From contig CAUJEY010000157.1 in the NCBI GenBank assembly GCA_963169325.1, forward strand, positions 1-41,410: a stretch of 41,410 nucleotides of DNA. Reading direction: 5' to 3'. The stretch is from Bacteroidota bacterium (lineage in GTDB: Bacteria > Bacteroidota > Bacteroidia > Chitinophagales > Saprospiraceae). Below the pieces are notes generated by a model that was not told the DNA's origin, searched no databases, and was given only the letters and a program-made list of their open reading frames with translations. The position numbers and the translations under genes are program-made. Shown in pieces: positions 6,988-15,263 of the stretch. How positions within the stretch are numbered: the first letter of the stretch is position 1; each line of letters opens with the position of its first letter.

Positions 6988-8202
6988 CTATTTGGCAATG
7001 ACGCCTGCCAGCGCCTTTCGGTTGGCTGCCTCCACAATCTCAGCCACAATATCCCGGGCGACTGCCTTTTTAGACTTCAAATCGAAGGCCGTTTTTGAGC
7101 CGTCGCGGCGAAGAATCGTGATTTTATTGGTGTCGTGGCCGAATCCGGCGCCGGCGTCGCGCAGGGAGTTCAACACGATAAAATCGAGGTTTTTCTTCTC
7201 CAGTTTGGTCAGGGCGTTGTTTTCTTCGTTGTTGGTTTCCAGGGCAAACCCAATAAGCAACTGGCCGGGGCGCTTGTCGCGACCGAGTGCGGCGGCGATG
7301 TCGACCGTTTTGGCCAGTTCGATGCGCATATCGTCAGCCTGTTTTTTAATTTTCACTTCAGAAAAAACGACCGGACGGTAATCGGCCACGGCCGCTGCCA
7401 AAACAGTGATATCGGCATGCGGGAAAACAGGCGCACAGGCTTCATACATTTCCTGTGCCGACGTCACCTGCACAACGTGTAAATCCGGATGTACCGGTTG
7501 GGAGGTGGTGGGGCCGAGCACGAGGGTCACTTCGGCGCCTTGTTCGGCCAGGGTTTCGGCGATGGCGATGCCCATTTTGCCGGTGGAATGGTTGCCGATA
7601 AAGCGCACCGGATCGAGCGGTTCGAAGGTGGGGCCTGCCGTGACCAGGGCTTTTTTTCCGCGCAGCGGCTTTTCCCGGTTAAAAAAGGCATCAAGCCAGG
7701 CCACAATATCTTCCGGTTCGGCCATACGCCCGTCGCCGACCAAACCGCTGGCGAGTTCGCCGTGGCCCACCGGAATGATCTGTACGCCAAAAGATTGGAG
7801 TCGTTCGATATTAGCCCGCGTTGCAGGATGATGCCACATATCCACATCCATCGCCGGAGCGACGAATACCGGGCACCGGGCCGACAGATAAACGGCGCTC
7901 AGGATATTGTCGCAGAGGCCATTGGCCAGTTTGGCCAGTGTATTGGCCGTGGCAGGAGCAATCAGCAGTGCATCGGCCCAGAGGCCGAGTTCGACGTGAT
8001 TGTTCCAGCCGGATTCGGAGCGCACCTCGCTCAGCACTGGGTGTTTGGATAACGTGGAAAGGGTAAGCGGCGTAATAAACGCCTCGGCCGATTCGGTCAT
8101 CAATACCTGTACCTCGACGCCTTTTTTCACCAGCAAACGGGTTAAAAACGCCGATTTATATGCGGCAATGGAACCGCTGATACCAAGGATGACCTTTTTC
8201 AT
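6988..8202 (-). CDS. coaBC: Bifunctional phosphopantothenoylcysteine decarboxylase / phosphopantothenate-cysteine ligase
   Basis: A 404-residue fusion enzyme that makes 4'-phosphopantetheine for coenzyme A: the C-terminal CoaB half joins cysteine to phosphopantothenate with CTP, and the N-terminal flavoprotein CoaC half decarboxylates the product. CoaC (about 1-180) shows [11 protein letters not shown], the active-site histidine at residue 69 in NNHVEL, the PAMDVDMW substrate clamp and GDGRMAEP. CoaB (about 182-404) shows [32 protein letters not shown], and the lysine-rich KIKK segment that contacts the substrate. Length is typical. It lies between rpoZ and the porD-like gene. Its ATG is 13 bp from the end of the inverted heptamer array at 8215-8320, so its translation start region borders that repeat. 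Confidence 0.95.
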   Translation of the reverse strand: MKKVILGISGSIAAYKSAFLTRLLVKKGVEVQVLMTESAEAFITPLTLSTLSKHPVLSEVRSESGWNNHVELGLWADALLIAPATANTLAKLANGLCDNILSAVYLSARCPVFVAPAMDVDMWHHPATRANIERLQSFGVQIIPVGHGELASGLVGDGRMAEPEDIVAWLDAFFNREKPLRGKKALVTAGPTFEPLDPVRFIGNHSTGKMGIAIAETLAEQGAEVTLVLGPTTSQPVHPDLHVVQVTSAQEMYEACAPVFPHADITVLAAAVADYRPVVFSEVKIKKQADDMRIELAKTVDIAAALGRDKRPGQLLIGFALETNNEENNALTKLEKKNLDFIVLNSLRDAGAGFGHDTNKITILRRDGSKTAFDLKSKKAVARDIVAEIVEAANRKALAGVIAK

Positions 8203-8214
8203 TGCGGAGATGAC

Positions 8215-8320
8215 AGTTTGAAGTTCGAAGTTTAAAGTTTAAAGTTCGAAGTTGCTCAAAATTTCCTGCGGAAACTTTCCTCGTTACTTCAAACTTTAAA
8301 CTTCGAACTTCAAACTTCAA
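8215..8320. repeat. Inverted heptamer array (AGTTYRA) between rpoZ and coaBC
   Basis: Six consecutive 7-bp units run from 8215 to 8256 (AGTTTGA, AGTTCGA, AGTTTAA, AGTTTAA, AGTTCGA, AGTTGCT). Five complementary units run from 8286 to 8320 (ACTTCAA, ACTTTAA, ACTTCGA, ACTTCAA, ACTTCAA). The two arms can pair over about 35 bp around a 29-bp centre. On the transcribed minus strand the array starts 9 bp after the rpoZ stop codon and ends 13 bp before the coaBC start codon. Confidence 0.9.
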
Positions 8321-8329
8321 ACGCCTCAA

Positions 8330-8662
8330 TTAGTCGCGTTCTTCTACATAGCGCCACTGAATTTCATCGTTCATGAATTCGTGGGCGGCTATGATCGCCG
8401 TGTTGGGCAGGCGTTCGTAAAATTTGGATATTTCGATTTGTTCTTTGTTTTCCTGCACCTCTTCAATGGTGTCGGAACTAACGGCAAACTCTTCCAGTTT
8501 GCGCTGGATTTCCCATTTCAAATCGCTGGAAATTTGACGGGCGCGCTTGCTGATGATGGCAATGCTTTCGTAAATATTGTCCGTTTTGTTCGCCAGTTCG
8601 CGCACGTCGCGGGGTTGAACATTGGGGTCGAGGCCCTGGGCCTTACTTTTGATATCGCTCAT
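8330..8662 (-). CDS. rpoZ: DNA-directed RNA polymerase omega subunit (Rpb6 family)
   Basis: A 110-residue protein with DNIYESIAIISKRARQIS, the Bacteroidota version of the Rpb6/omega core motif, in which the conserved alanine/lysine/arginine segment clamps the beta-prime C-terminus. The rest is acidic and helical, as in Bacteroidota omega proteins. Omega helps assemble RNA polymerase and takes part in ppGpp binding in some bacteria. The position between bamD and coaBC agrees with the usual gene order. The start at 8662 gives MSDIKSKAQGLDPNV. Its upstream region is entirely the 21-bp tandem repeat, and its downstream region is the inverted heptamer array. Confidence 0.88.
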   Translation of the reverse strand: MSDIKSKAQGLDPNVQPRDVRELANKTDNIYESIAIISKRARQISSDLKWEIQRKLEEFAVSSDTIEEVQENKEQIEISKFYERLPNTAIIAAHEFMNDEIQWRYVEERD

Positions 8663-8670
8663 CTATTTCT

Positions 8671-8836
8671 AATGATGAATTATGAATGATGAATTATAAA
8701 TGATGAATGATGAATTATAAATGATGAATGATGAATTATAAATGATGAATGATGAATTATAAATGATGAATGATGAATTATAAATGATGAATGATGCCGA
8801 GTAAGATTCATCATTTATAATTCATCATTCATCATT
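8671..8836. repeat. 21-bp tandem repeat with an inverted copy, between bamD and rpoZ
   Basis: Six copies of a 21-bp unit (AATGATGAATTATRAATGATG) occupy 8671-8796. After ten unrelated bases an inverted copy lies at 8807-8836. The unit is three 7-bp words. On the plus strand each unit contains ATG ATG followed by four sense codons and TAA. On the transcribed minus strand the inverted copy begins 3 bp after the bamD stop codon, and the array ends 8 bp before the rpoZ start codon. No gene is present. Confidence 0.92.
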
Positions 8837-8839
8837 AAA

Positions 8840-9664
8840 TTACGTCGTTTTAAACCGCTTAACCACAATTTTCAGTTGTTGTTCGGCGTCGCGGCGGATT
8901 TCTTTGATTTCTTTGGAATATTTCCCGCTCGGGTATTTTTCTAAAAAGTCGTTGCAACGGGTGATGGTTTCGGTGTAACGGTCGCGTTTTTTCTCCACCA
9001 CGCTGTTTTCGCTCAGCAGGAAGGCGGATTTGGCGATCAGGTAACGTACACGTTCCGCATCGGGGCTTTCAGGGTAGTCGCGCAGCAGGTTATCGAAGGA
9101 GATAACCGCCGATTGGTACTGCCGCAGGTTGAAGTACAGTTCGCCCTCGCCAAATGCTTTTTCTTCCAGTTTTCGCCGCAACGTATCGATTAGTTTATTG
9201 CACTCCGGTACCCGTTTGCTTTGGGGAAACAGGTTGACGAACAACTGAAATTCGTCGATAGCTTGCAGGGTGCTACCCTGGTCCAAACGAAATGTCGGCG
9301 ACAACAGGTAGTTGGAATATGCGGACAGATAAGCCGCTTCTTCCCGGAAAGGCGAACTGGTGAAGGTGTTGGAAAAGTTTTTGAAATAATACGCCGCGAG
9401 GGTGTATTGCTTGAGGTAGTAGTAAGTGTAGGCGTAATTGTAATAGGCTTGTTCCGCCCTTTTACCACCTTTAATCGTGTTCATCACGAGATCAAAAAGG
9501 GTTTGGGCTTTTTGATACTCTTCCTTTTCGTAATAGGCAAACGCCTTGTTCAGGATCAATTCCGGGTCGCCACTGATGCGGACGCGCTCGAACTCGCTTT
9601 TACAGGAAGGGAGCAGTAGCCACAACATGCCAGTGAACAGCAGCCAGCCGTACGTTTTTTTCAT
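8840..9664 (-). CDS. bamD: Outer-membrane assembly lipoprotein BamD
   Basis: A 274-residue lipoprotein of the BAM complex that inserts beta-barrels into the outer membrane together with BamA. The N-terminus MKKTYGWLLFTGML ends in the lipobox LLPSC, with the lipidated cysteine near residue 21. Tetratricopeptide-like helical repeats follow, for example NKAFAYYEKEEYQKAQTLFD, AYTYYYLKQYTLAAYYFKNF and GELYFNLRQYQSAVISFDNLL, ending in a basic C-terminus. The ATG at 9664 is preferred to an in-frame TTG at 9673 because the latter lies inside the predicted promoter. With that promoter the message would have little or no leader. Three TonB receptors and other barrels in the window are presumptive clients. 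Confidence 0.88.
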   Translation of the reverse strand: MKKTYGWLLFTGMLWLLLPSCKSEFERVRISGDPELILNKAFAYYEKEEYQKAQTLFDLVMNTIKGGKRAEQAYYNYAYTYYYLKQYTLAAYYFKNFSNTFTSSPFREEAAYLSAYSNYLLSPTFRLDQGSTLQAIDEFQLFVNLFPQSKRVPECNKLIDTLRRKLEEKAFGEGELYFNLRQYQSAVISFDNLLRDYPESPDAERVRYLIAKSAFLLSENSVVEKKRDRYTETITRCNDFLEKYPSGKYSKEIKEIRRDAEQQLKIVVKRFKTT

Positions 9665-9670
9665 AGGGCG

Positions 9671-9678
9671 CAAAGATA
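9671..9678 (-). promoter_or_regulatory. -7 element of the bamD promoter, possible leaderless transcript
   Basis: On the minus strand TATCTTTG matches the Bacteroidota -7 box TAnnTTTG. The A of the bamD ATG is the seventh base after the final G, where transcription would normally begin. No good -33 TTTG is present at the expected distance. Confidence 0.5.
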
Positions 9679-9791
9679 CGTTTTTTGTTCGGAAAAATAA
9701 CTATAGCGCTAAAGATGGGGCGCTAAATTACAAAGTGTAACCCAAAACGACGCTTGAACGGGAATAGTGGCGCGGCGGGCGGATTTTTTTT

Positions 9792-9835
9792 GACGGTGGA
9801 TTGGTGGGACGGTGGACGGTAGACGGTGGACGGGT
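9792..9835. repeat. Heptamer array GACGGTR
   Basis: Four adjacent units GACGGTG, GACGGTA, GACGGTG, GACGGGT occupy 9808-9835, preceded by a degenerate pair from 9792. The units are the reverse complement of the CCGTCYA heptamers at 21726-21795, so the two arrays belong to one dispersed family in opposite orientation. The array lies in the 580-bp gap between bamD and paaA. Confidence 0.8.
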
Positions 9836-9880
9836 ATGTCATTTTTCTGACGAAAAGCGCTAAACCCCATAGCCATCAGG

Positions 9881-10111
9881 TTAATACTACTTTGACCCGA
9901 TAAATCAGATGTCTCCTTTCAGTCGACATGACAGCTCGCGCGAGCGTAATTTTCCGTCGGATTTCTCTCCCGATAGCTCGGGATCGAAATTTACCGGGAA
10001 CGCTTTGAATATTTCGAGCGCAGCGAGAAATCCGACGGAAAATTTAAACCCAGATAGCTGTCATCCCGACCAAAGGGAGGGAACTGAACTAACGTGGCAA
10101 AGTAGTATTAA
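9881..10111. mobile_element. 231-bp nested inverted repeat, MITE-like
   Basis: The ends are perfect 14-bp inverted repeats, TTAATACTACTTTG (9881-9894) and CAAAGTAGTATTAA (10098-10111). Inside are matching arms ATGACAGCT (9928-9936) and AGCTGTCAT (10056-10064), then a 20-bp pair at 9948-9967 and 10025-10044 (centre CCGTCGGATTT / AAATCCGACGG). Two small local palindromes are at 9934-9945 (GCTCGCGCGAGC) and 9968-9983 (TCCCGA-TAGC-TCGGGA). Between 9904 and 9936 the two sides agree at about three quarters of positions. There is no coding capacity. The whole can fold as one long hairpin. TTAA at both ends could be a target duplication or simply the end of the repeat. It resembles a non-autonomous transposable element or a dispersed structured repeat; no transposase is in the window. 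Confidence 0.65.
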
Positions 10112-10179
10112 GGATTTTGGGGGTATTTTCCCTAATTTCCCCTAAACTTGATGGCTATGGCACTAAACCCTTTGTCCGG

Positions 10180-10210
10180 TTTGGCGTTTGATGGGAAAAG
10201 ATGACCTTTG
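10180..10210 (+). promoter_or_regulatory. Possible paaA promoter
   Basis: TTTG at 10180-10183 and GACCTTTG at 10203-10210 are 19 bp apart, close to TTTG-N19-21-TAnnTTTG with T changed to G at the first -7 position. Transcription would start about 30 bases before the paaA ATG. Confidence 0.4.
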
Positions 10211-10246
10211 CATCGTTTTCGTTTTTAACTTTTGGTACCGCATCTC

Positions 10247-11242
10247 ATGTCCAACCAGGAAAATAAAACCGCCACAGTTCACTCGCTCGAAGACCAGTTT
10301 CAAGCCAAAATAGACGCCGATATCCGCATTGAGCCGAAAGACTGGATGCCGGATTCGTACCGGAAAACGCTGGTACGCCAGATCAGCCAGCACGCCCACA
10401 GCGAGATCGTGGGTATGCTGCCCGAGGGCAATTGGATCACCCGCGCACCATCGCTCAAACGCAAGGCCATCCTCCTGGCCAAGGTGCAGGATGAAGCCGG
10501 CCACGGCCTGTATTTGTATTCTGCTGCCGAAACGCTGGGCGTCAGCCGCGACACGCTGGTAGAAGAATTGCACAGCGGCAAAGCCAAATACTCTTCCATT
10601 TTTAACTATCCTACCATCAGCTGGGCCGACATCGGCGCCATCGGCTGGCTGGTAGATGGAGCCGCTATTCTGAATCAGATTCCCATTTGCCGCTGTTCTT
10701 ACGGGCCGTATGCCCGCGCCATGGTGCGGGTGTGTAAAGAAGAAAGTTTCCACCAGCGCCAGGGTTTCGAAATCCTGCTTACCCTCTCGAAAGGCTCGCC
10801 CGAACAACGCGCTATGGCCCAGGACGCCATCAACCGCTGGTACTGGCCCTCCGTAATGATGTTCGGCCCCTCCGACGACGCTTCGCCCAACAGCGCCCAA
10901 AGTATGCAGTGGAAAATCAAACGTTTCAGCAACGACGAACTGCGCCAACGTTTTGTGGATATGATCGCCGAACAGGTGAAAGTGCTGGGCCTGGAAGTGC
11001 CCGATCCCGACCTGAAATGGAACGAAGAACGCGGCCACTACGACTTCGGCGCCATCAACTGGGACGAATTTTGGAACGTGGTGAAAGGCAACGGCCCCTG
11101 CAACCGGCAGCGCCTGCGCACCCGCGTACAAGCCTGGGCAGAAGGCGCCTGGGTGCGCGACGCGGCGGTGGCCTATGCAGAGAAGAAGGCGAAGCGGGAA
11201 GCCCGGGCGCAAGATGCCGGTGAAGAAATGATAGCGGCTTAG
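10247..11242 (+). CDS. paaA: 1,2-phenylacetyl-CoA epoxidase catalytic subunit PaaA
   Basis: A 331-residue di-iron oxygenase subunit that epoxidises the aromatic ring of phenylacetyl-CoA, the first ring-attacking step of phenylacetate breakdown. The ferritin-like ligands are visible: glutamate at about 53, the first ExxH as EAGH at 83-86, an aspartate in WLVDGAA near 137, and the second ExxH as ESFH at 166-169 within [10 protein letters not shown]. These segments are nearly identical to those of known PaaA proteins, so the gene looks intact. ATG at 10247 ([11 protein letters not shown]) is preferred to an in-frame TTG at 10232. PaaA normally works with PaaB, PaaC and the reductase PaaE encoded alongside, but none of these is here: a MITE-like repeat lies upstream, and palindromes and an unrelated gene lie downstream. 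The partners must be elsewhere or missing. Confidence 0.93.
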   Translation: MSNQENKTATVHSLEDQFQAKIDADIRIEPKDWMPDSYRKTLVRQISQHAHSEIVGMLPEGNWITRAPSLKRKAILLAKVQDEAGHGLYLYSAAETLGVSRDTLVEELHSGKAKYSSIFNYPTISWADIGAIGWLVDGAAILNQIPICRCSYGPYARAMVRVCKEESFHQRQGFEILLTLSKGSPEQRAMAQDAINRWYWPSVMMFGPSDDASPNSAQSMQWKIKRFSNDELRQRFVDMIAEQVKVLGLEVPDPDLKWNEERGHYDFGAINWDEFWNVVKGNGPCNRQRLRTRVQAWAEGAWVRDAAVAYAEKKAKREARAQDAGEEMIAA

Positions 11243-11268
11243 GACTGCTTTACCACGGTAACTTTTTT

Positions 11269-11450
11269 AGCACACTATTGGACATTTTCAATTTTAACAC
11301 ATAGATCACATAGGTTTTAAACTTTTGAAAATCAAAAAACTATGTGGCCTATGTGCCTATGTGTTTAGAAATATCCAGCAGTGTGCTGTTTTAGTCTTTT
11401 TTTAAAACCACAAAGTCCACATTAGTTTTTCTTTGTGCACTTTGTGGTTT
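11269..11450. repeat. Nested palindromes downstream of paaA
   Basis: AGCACACT (11269-11276) pairs with AGTGTGCT (11380-11387) and encloses ACATAG-type units (ACACATAG, ATCACATAG near 11297-11314) facing repeated CCTATGTG-type units (11341-11364). A second inverted repeat follows, AAACCACAAAGT (11405-11416) with ACTTTGTGGTTT (11439-11450). The block begins 27 bp after the paaA stop and could act as its 3' end. No gene is present between 11243 and 11511. Confidence 0.8.
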
Positions 11451-11511
11451 ATAATTAGAAAACGAGGCATCGCAAAAGGGACACGCTGAATCTACCCGCA
11501 AAACGAAGCCC

Positions 11512-14500
11512 ATGCGTAACTCCGCCTTCCTCCTCCCTGTTTTTTTTCTGCTCCTGCAAACCACCCCTACACTCTCCGCTCAAAACCCCGGCGTGGATTG
11601 CGACACCGTGTCGGTAGTCGCCCAGGCTACCGGAGGTTTTATGACCTGCACCAGCCCTTTCGCGACGCTTACCGGCGCCGAGCACCCTTCGGCGCTTGAT
11701 TATCATTGGACCGGACCGGGCGGTTTAGACGTCCACAAGCGGGTAGTCAGTTGGTATATACCGGGTGTCTATACGCTCACCGTAACCGGCCCGTACGGAT
11801 GCACCGCGCAAACTGCCGCGACCATAGCCGATAGTTGTACGTTCTATCCACTGATCCCGCCGGAATGTCCCGACCCATACGTGCCGCCGGCCGATGATTG
11901 TAATACCGTATGCGTACGGCCGTTTCTACCGGTATTTCACTGGTTTTCCAACGTAGACGCATTACCGGGCCCCACAATGCCCAACAGTTGTTTTATCCAG
12001 GTACACAATGACCAGTGGTTTGCTTTCGTCGCCGGCGCTACTGCAGGCTCCATCACAGTTGAATCGGCCAATTGCGCCTTCGGCGACGGAATACAACTGG
12101 CGCTCCTGGATGAATGCGGCGGCCAGGTGATCGCCTGCAACGGTGGCTCGGGAGGCGGCGCCAACCAGCAAATTACGATTATTCCCACAAACCTGATTAT
12201 CGGAAAGGTGTATTATCTGCTGGTTGATGGGTACGTAGGCGACTTATGTGAATACCAGTTCATCATTGACGGTAACATTTGTACTGCACCTGCCCCCTCC
12301 CCTACCAATCCCAAGCTAAACGGTATTTCCAATGTTTGCCCCAATGCCGCGACGACATACAAGATCGACAGTCCACCCAACGCCACGGCTTTTTTATGGA
12401 CGGCCCCGCCCGGGTCGACCATAAACGGGATGCCCAGTCCGGTCGTGTTGTACACGCCCAACGGGAAAAGTGTGGATATCGTTTTTGGCGATCAACCGGG
12501 CTTCGTTGCCGTGCGGGCGTTGTATTATTTCCATCCGCCTTCCCCGCCCCTGGCTATTCAGATCACGATGGAACCTATTCCGCCCACTTTCTTGCCGGTT
12601 AAAAAGGTTTGTGCTGAAGAACTGCCTTTCGTGTGGGACGAGGAACCGCACCCCGTGTTGTCCTCAACCGGCACTTTTAATTTAACCTCCACGCCTTACC
12701 AATCGTATTTAGGTTGCGACAGCATAGTAAAACAAACGGTGATCATCAGTCCCTCGAAAATATCAAATCTTGGCACGATCACCCGCTGCAGCGGCGATTG
12801 TTTTAACATAAACGGCAGCACCTATTGTGAGTCCGGCTCGTATACCGAGGTGCTGGAATCTTATGAAGGCTGCGACAGCACCGTATTTTTTAATTTACTG
12901 ATATTAAATCCGGTAGCCGAAATCATCGGTAACAACCTGCTGACCTGCGAAACGCCGGTAGTTACGCTGGGCTCGGCGCCCAGCGCAGGCCAGAAGCGAT
13001 GGCAAAACGCAAACGGGCAGGTAATCGGGTTGGGTAATACACTAACGGTATCTATGCCGGGTCTATTTATCCTGACGACAACGGTCGCCGCTGCGGGGGG
13101 CAGCTGCACAAAATCGGATACGATAATCGTTGTGCAGGATATTTCGCTCGTCCAGGTTTTGATATCCGGCGGCGGCTCCCTGACCTGTACTTCGCCGAAC
13201 TTAACCTTATCCAGCAGTACGCTTCCCGTATTTGCTTCCCTGAAATGGACCGGGCCGAATGGATTTATCAGCACGCTGGCAAACCCCGAGGTGTCGGCGC
13301 CGGGCGTTTACACCCTGACTGCGACCAATCCCATCAACGGCTGCACCGGCACAGCGACCACCACCGTTAGCGCCGACCAAACCCCGCCGGTGATTTCGGC
13401 TTCGGGCGACACGGTCACCTGCACTCAACTGAATATTACCCTCTCCGGCGTCTCGAACGACCCCGATGTTATTTTTGAGTGGACCGGGCCCAACGGATTT
13501 TATTCCCAGTTACCCAATCCCGAAACCGGCTTGCCCGGTACCTACACCCTGACCGTAACGGGCTTAAACGGTTGTACAGCTACGGCTACCGCAGAAGTGT
13601 TTGATGATCAGATAGCCCCGACAGTTACTGTCTTGGGTGGTATTTTGACCTGCACCGGACCAACTGCAACCTTGCAGGCCAACGCCGACCTGCTCATTGC
13701 CGGGTATGCCTGGACTGGCCCTAACGGTTTCTTTACCACCCTGCCCAATCCGGAGGTGAACGAGGCGGGCAGCTATACTGTGACCGTAACGGCCGCTAAC
13801 GGATGCACCGGCACGGATGTAGCGGAGGTGGTCGCCGATCAGGATACGCTGTTAGTGGAAGCACAAGGCGGCACGCTTACCTGTAGCCAGTTGCATATTA
13901 CACTATCCGGCGTCACGGGCAGTATTTTTGAATGGACCGGGCCCGATGGATTCTATTCGCAAGAGCCCAATCCTGTCGTGGAAAAAACCGGTATTTACAT
14001 CCTGACCGTGACGGCGATGAACGGTTGCGAAGGCACAGCCACCGCCGAGGTGACGGCGGATTTGAACGCACCCTCGGCCTCCGCAATAGCCGACACCCTC
14101 GATTGTACGAATATCTCCGCCAACCTGTACGGCACGTCGGATGTACCCGGCGCTTCGTTTCACTGGACCGGACCGAATGGTTTCGAGTCGGACCTCCAAA
14201 ATCCGCAAGCCGGCCAGGCGGGCGTTTATCTGCTGACCGTTACCAACCCTGCCAACGGTTGTACGGCACAAACCCAGACAGAGATGGTCGCAGTACTCGA
14301 CGTGCCGGGCATTAATGTAATTCAACTGCCGCCCCACTGCGGTGATTCGTTGTTGTTACTGGATGCTTCGTCGCCTTTGCCGGGTGCAATGTTCTCCTGG
14401 ACAGGCCCGAACGGGTTCACCGCTCAAACGGAAGACGTGCAGGTGACGGTAGCCGACTGGTACCGGGTAAAGGCAGTAGCGCCTAATGGTTGCAGCAGTG

Positions 14501-15255
14501 AAATTCAAATTCTGGTAGTGCCCGCGCCCCCCATTCCGCAGGTGAGTATTTTTCCACAAATGCCGTTGCTGACCTGTTTGACCCCTGCCATTACCTTGTC
14601 GGCATCTGCGGACATAGCCGGTTGTACGTTCGATTGGTCGTTCCCGGGCGCTCCGAATATTCCGCAACCGGGTATTTATCAGGTAACGGCTACCAGCCCA
14701 GACGGCTGCACCGGAACGGCTCAGGTGACGGTAGATCAGGATACTGCAGTGCCGGAACTCAGCGCCCAAGGTGGCGTACTCACCTGCGCCCAGCCGACCA
14801 CCTTTATCTCCGCTACCTCGGCCACACCCGGCGCCATGATCACCTGGTATGGCAACGGTTTCCCGACAACCCAAAACCCGGCGCTTGTTTCCGAGCCGGG
14901 CATGTACACCGCCGTAGCCACGGCGCCGAACGGCTGCACGAGTTCGGTCACGGTGATCGTAGTGGATAGTTGCCTCCTGATCAGTACGAAGGCGCTGCCG
15001 GGTTCGGACGCGAATGATATTATCGTGTATCCAAATCCAGGTAATGGCATTGTTTATGTGAAGTTGCTGAGCGGGGCGCCGGCATCGGCAGTTGTCGTGT
15101 ATCGCATTGACGGGGTTCCGGTTCGGCGGGAAATGCCCGGACAGGCGAGGGATTTGCTGCAATTTGATTGGAGCGAATTGCCGGCGGGGGTGTATGTCGT
15201 TTCTGTGCTTGTTGGGGATCGATGGGAAAACAAACCATTTATTTTGATAGAATAA
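11512..15255 (+). CDS. Very large secreted Ig-like repeat protein with T9SS sorting domain
   Basis: A 1247-residue exported protein. Residues 1-23 are a signal peptide ending LSAQ. A first WTGPGG-type module lies near 60-110, a separate PPC-like beta domain near 130-255, and two less regular beta regions near 265-480. From about 480 to 1165 there is a chain of Ig/PKD-like modules of 70-90 residues, each with LTCT near its start, WTGPNGF in the middle and GxYTLTVTxxNGCTGTA at its end. Conserved cysteine pairs suggest one disulfide per module. The C-terminus (about 1170-1247, VYPNPGNGIVYV ... WSELPAGVYVVSV) is a type A T9SS sorting domain. The protein is probably a surface or matrix adhesin; no enzyme domain is seen. 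The cutC gene follows 8 bp later. Similar modules occur in many Saprospiria surface proteins. Confidence 0.85.
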   Translation: MRNSAFLLPVFFLLLQTTPTLSAQNPGVDCDTVSVVAQATGGFMTCTSPFATLTGAEHPSALDYHWTGPGGLDVHKRVVSWYIPGVYTLTVTGPYGCTAQTAATIADSCTFYPLIPPECPDPYVPPADDCNTVCVRPFLPVFHWFSNVDALPGPTMPNSCFIQVHNDQWFAFVAGATAGSITVESANCAFGDGIQLALLDECGGQVIACNGGSGGGANQQITIIPTNLIIGKVYYLLVDGYVGDLCEYQFIIDGNICTAPAPSPTNPKLNGISNVCPNAATTYKIDSPPNATAFLWTAPPGSTINGMPSPVVLYTPNGKSVDIVFGDQPGFVAVRALYYFHPPSPPLAIQITMEPIPPTFLPVKKVCAEELPFVWDEEPHPVLSSTGTFNLTSTPYQSYLGCDSIVKQTVIISPSKISNLGTITRCSGDCFNINGSTYCESGSYTEVLESYEGCDSTVFFNLLILNPVAEIIGNNLLTCETPVVTLGSAPSAGQKRWQNANGQVIGLGNTLTVSMPGLFILTTTVAAAGGSCTKSDTIIVVQDISLVQVLISGGGSLTCTSPNLTLSSSTLPVFASLKWTGPNGFISTLANPEVSAPGVYTLTATNPINGCTGTATTTVSADQTPPVISASGDTVTCTQLNITLSGVSNDPDVIFEWTGPNGFYSQLPNPETGLPGTYTLTVTGLNGCTATATAEVFDDQIAPTVTVLGGILTCTGPTATLQANADLLIAGYAWTGPNGFFTTLPNPEVNEAGSYTVTVTAANGCTGTDVAEVVADQDTLLVEAQGGTLTCSQLHITLSGVTGSIFEWTGPDGFYSQEPNPVVEKTGIYILTVTAMNGCEGTATAEVTADLNAPSASAIADTLDCTNISANLYGTSDVPGASFHWTGPNGFESDLQNPQAGQAGVYLLTVTNPANGCTAQTQTEMVAVLDVPGINVIQLPPHCGDSLLLLDASSPLPGAMFSWTGPNGFTAQTEDVQVTVADWYRVKAVAPNGCSSEIQILVVPAPPIPQVSIFPQMPLLTCLTPAITLSASADIAGCTFDWSFPGAPNIPQPGIYQVTATSPDGCTGTAQVTVDQDTAVPELSAQGGVLTCAQPTTFISATSATPGAMITWYGNGFPTTQNPALVSEPGMYTAVATAPNGCTSSVTVIVVDSCLLISTKALPGSDANDIIVYPNPGNGIVYVKLLSGAPASAVVVYRIDGVPVRREMPGQARDLLQFDWSELPAGVYVVSVLVGDRWENKPFILIE

Positions 15256-15263
15256 TATAAAAA

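Noticed and set aside
8671-8796. Possible CRISPR array
   Set aside because: It is a pure 21-bp tandem repeat with no spacers.
10163-11212. 349-codon open frame opposite paaA
   Set aside because: The paaA frame has all family motifs. The antisense frame is a shadow with no recognisable domain.
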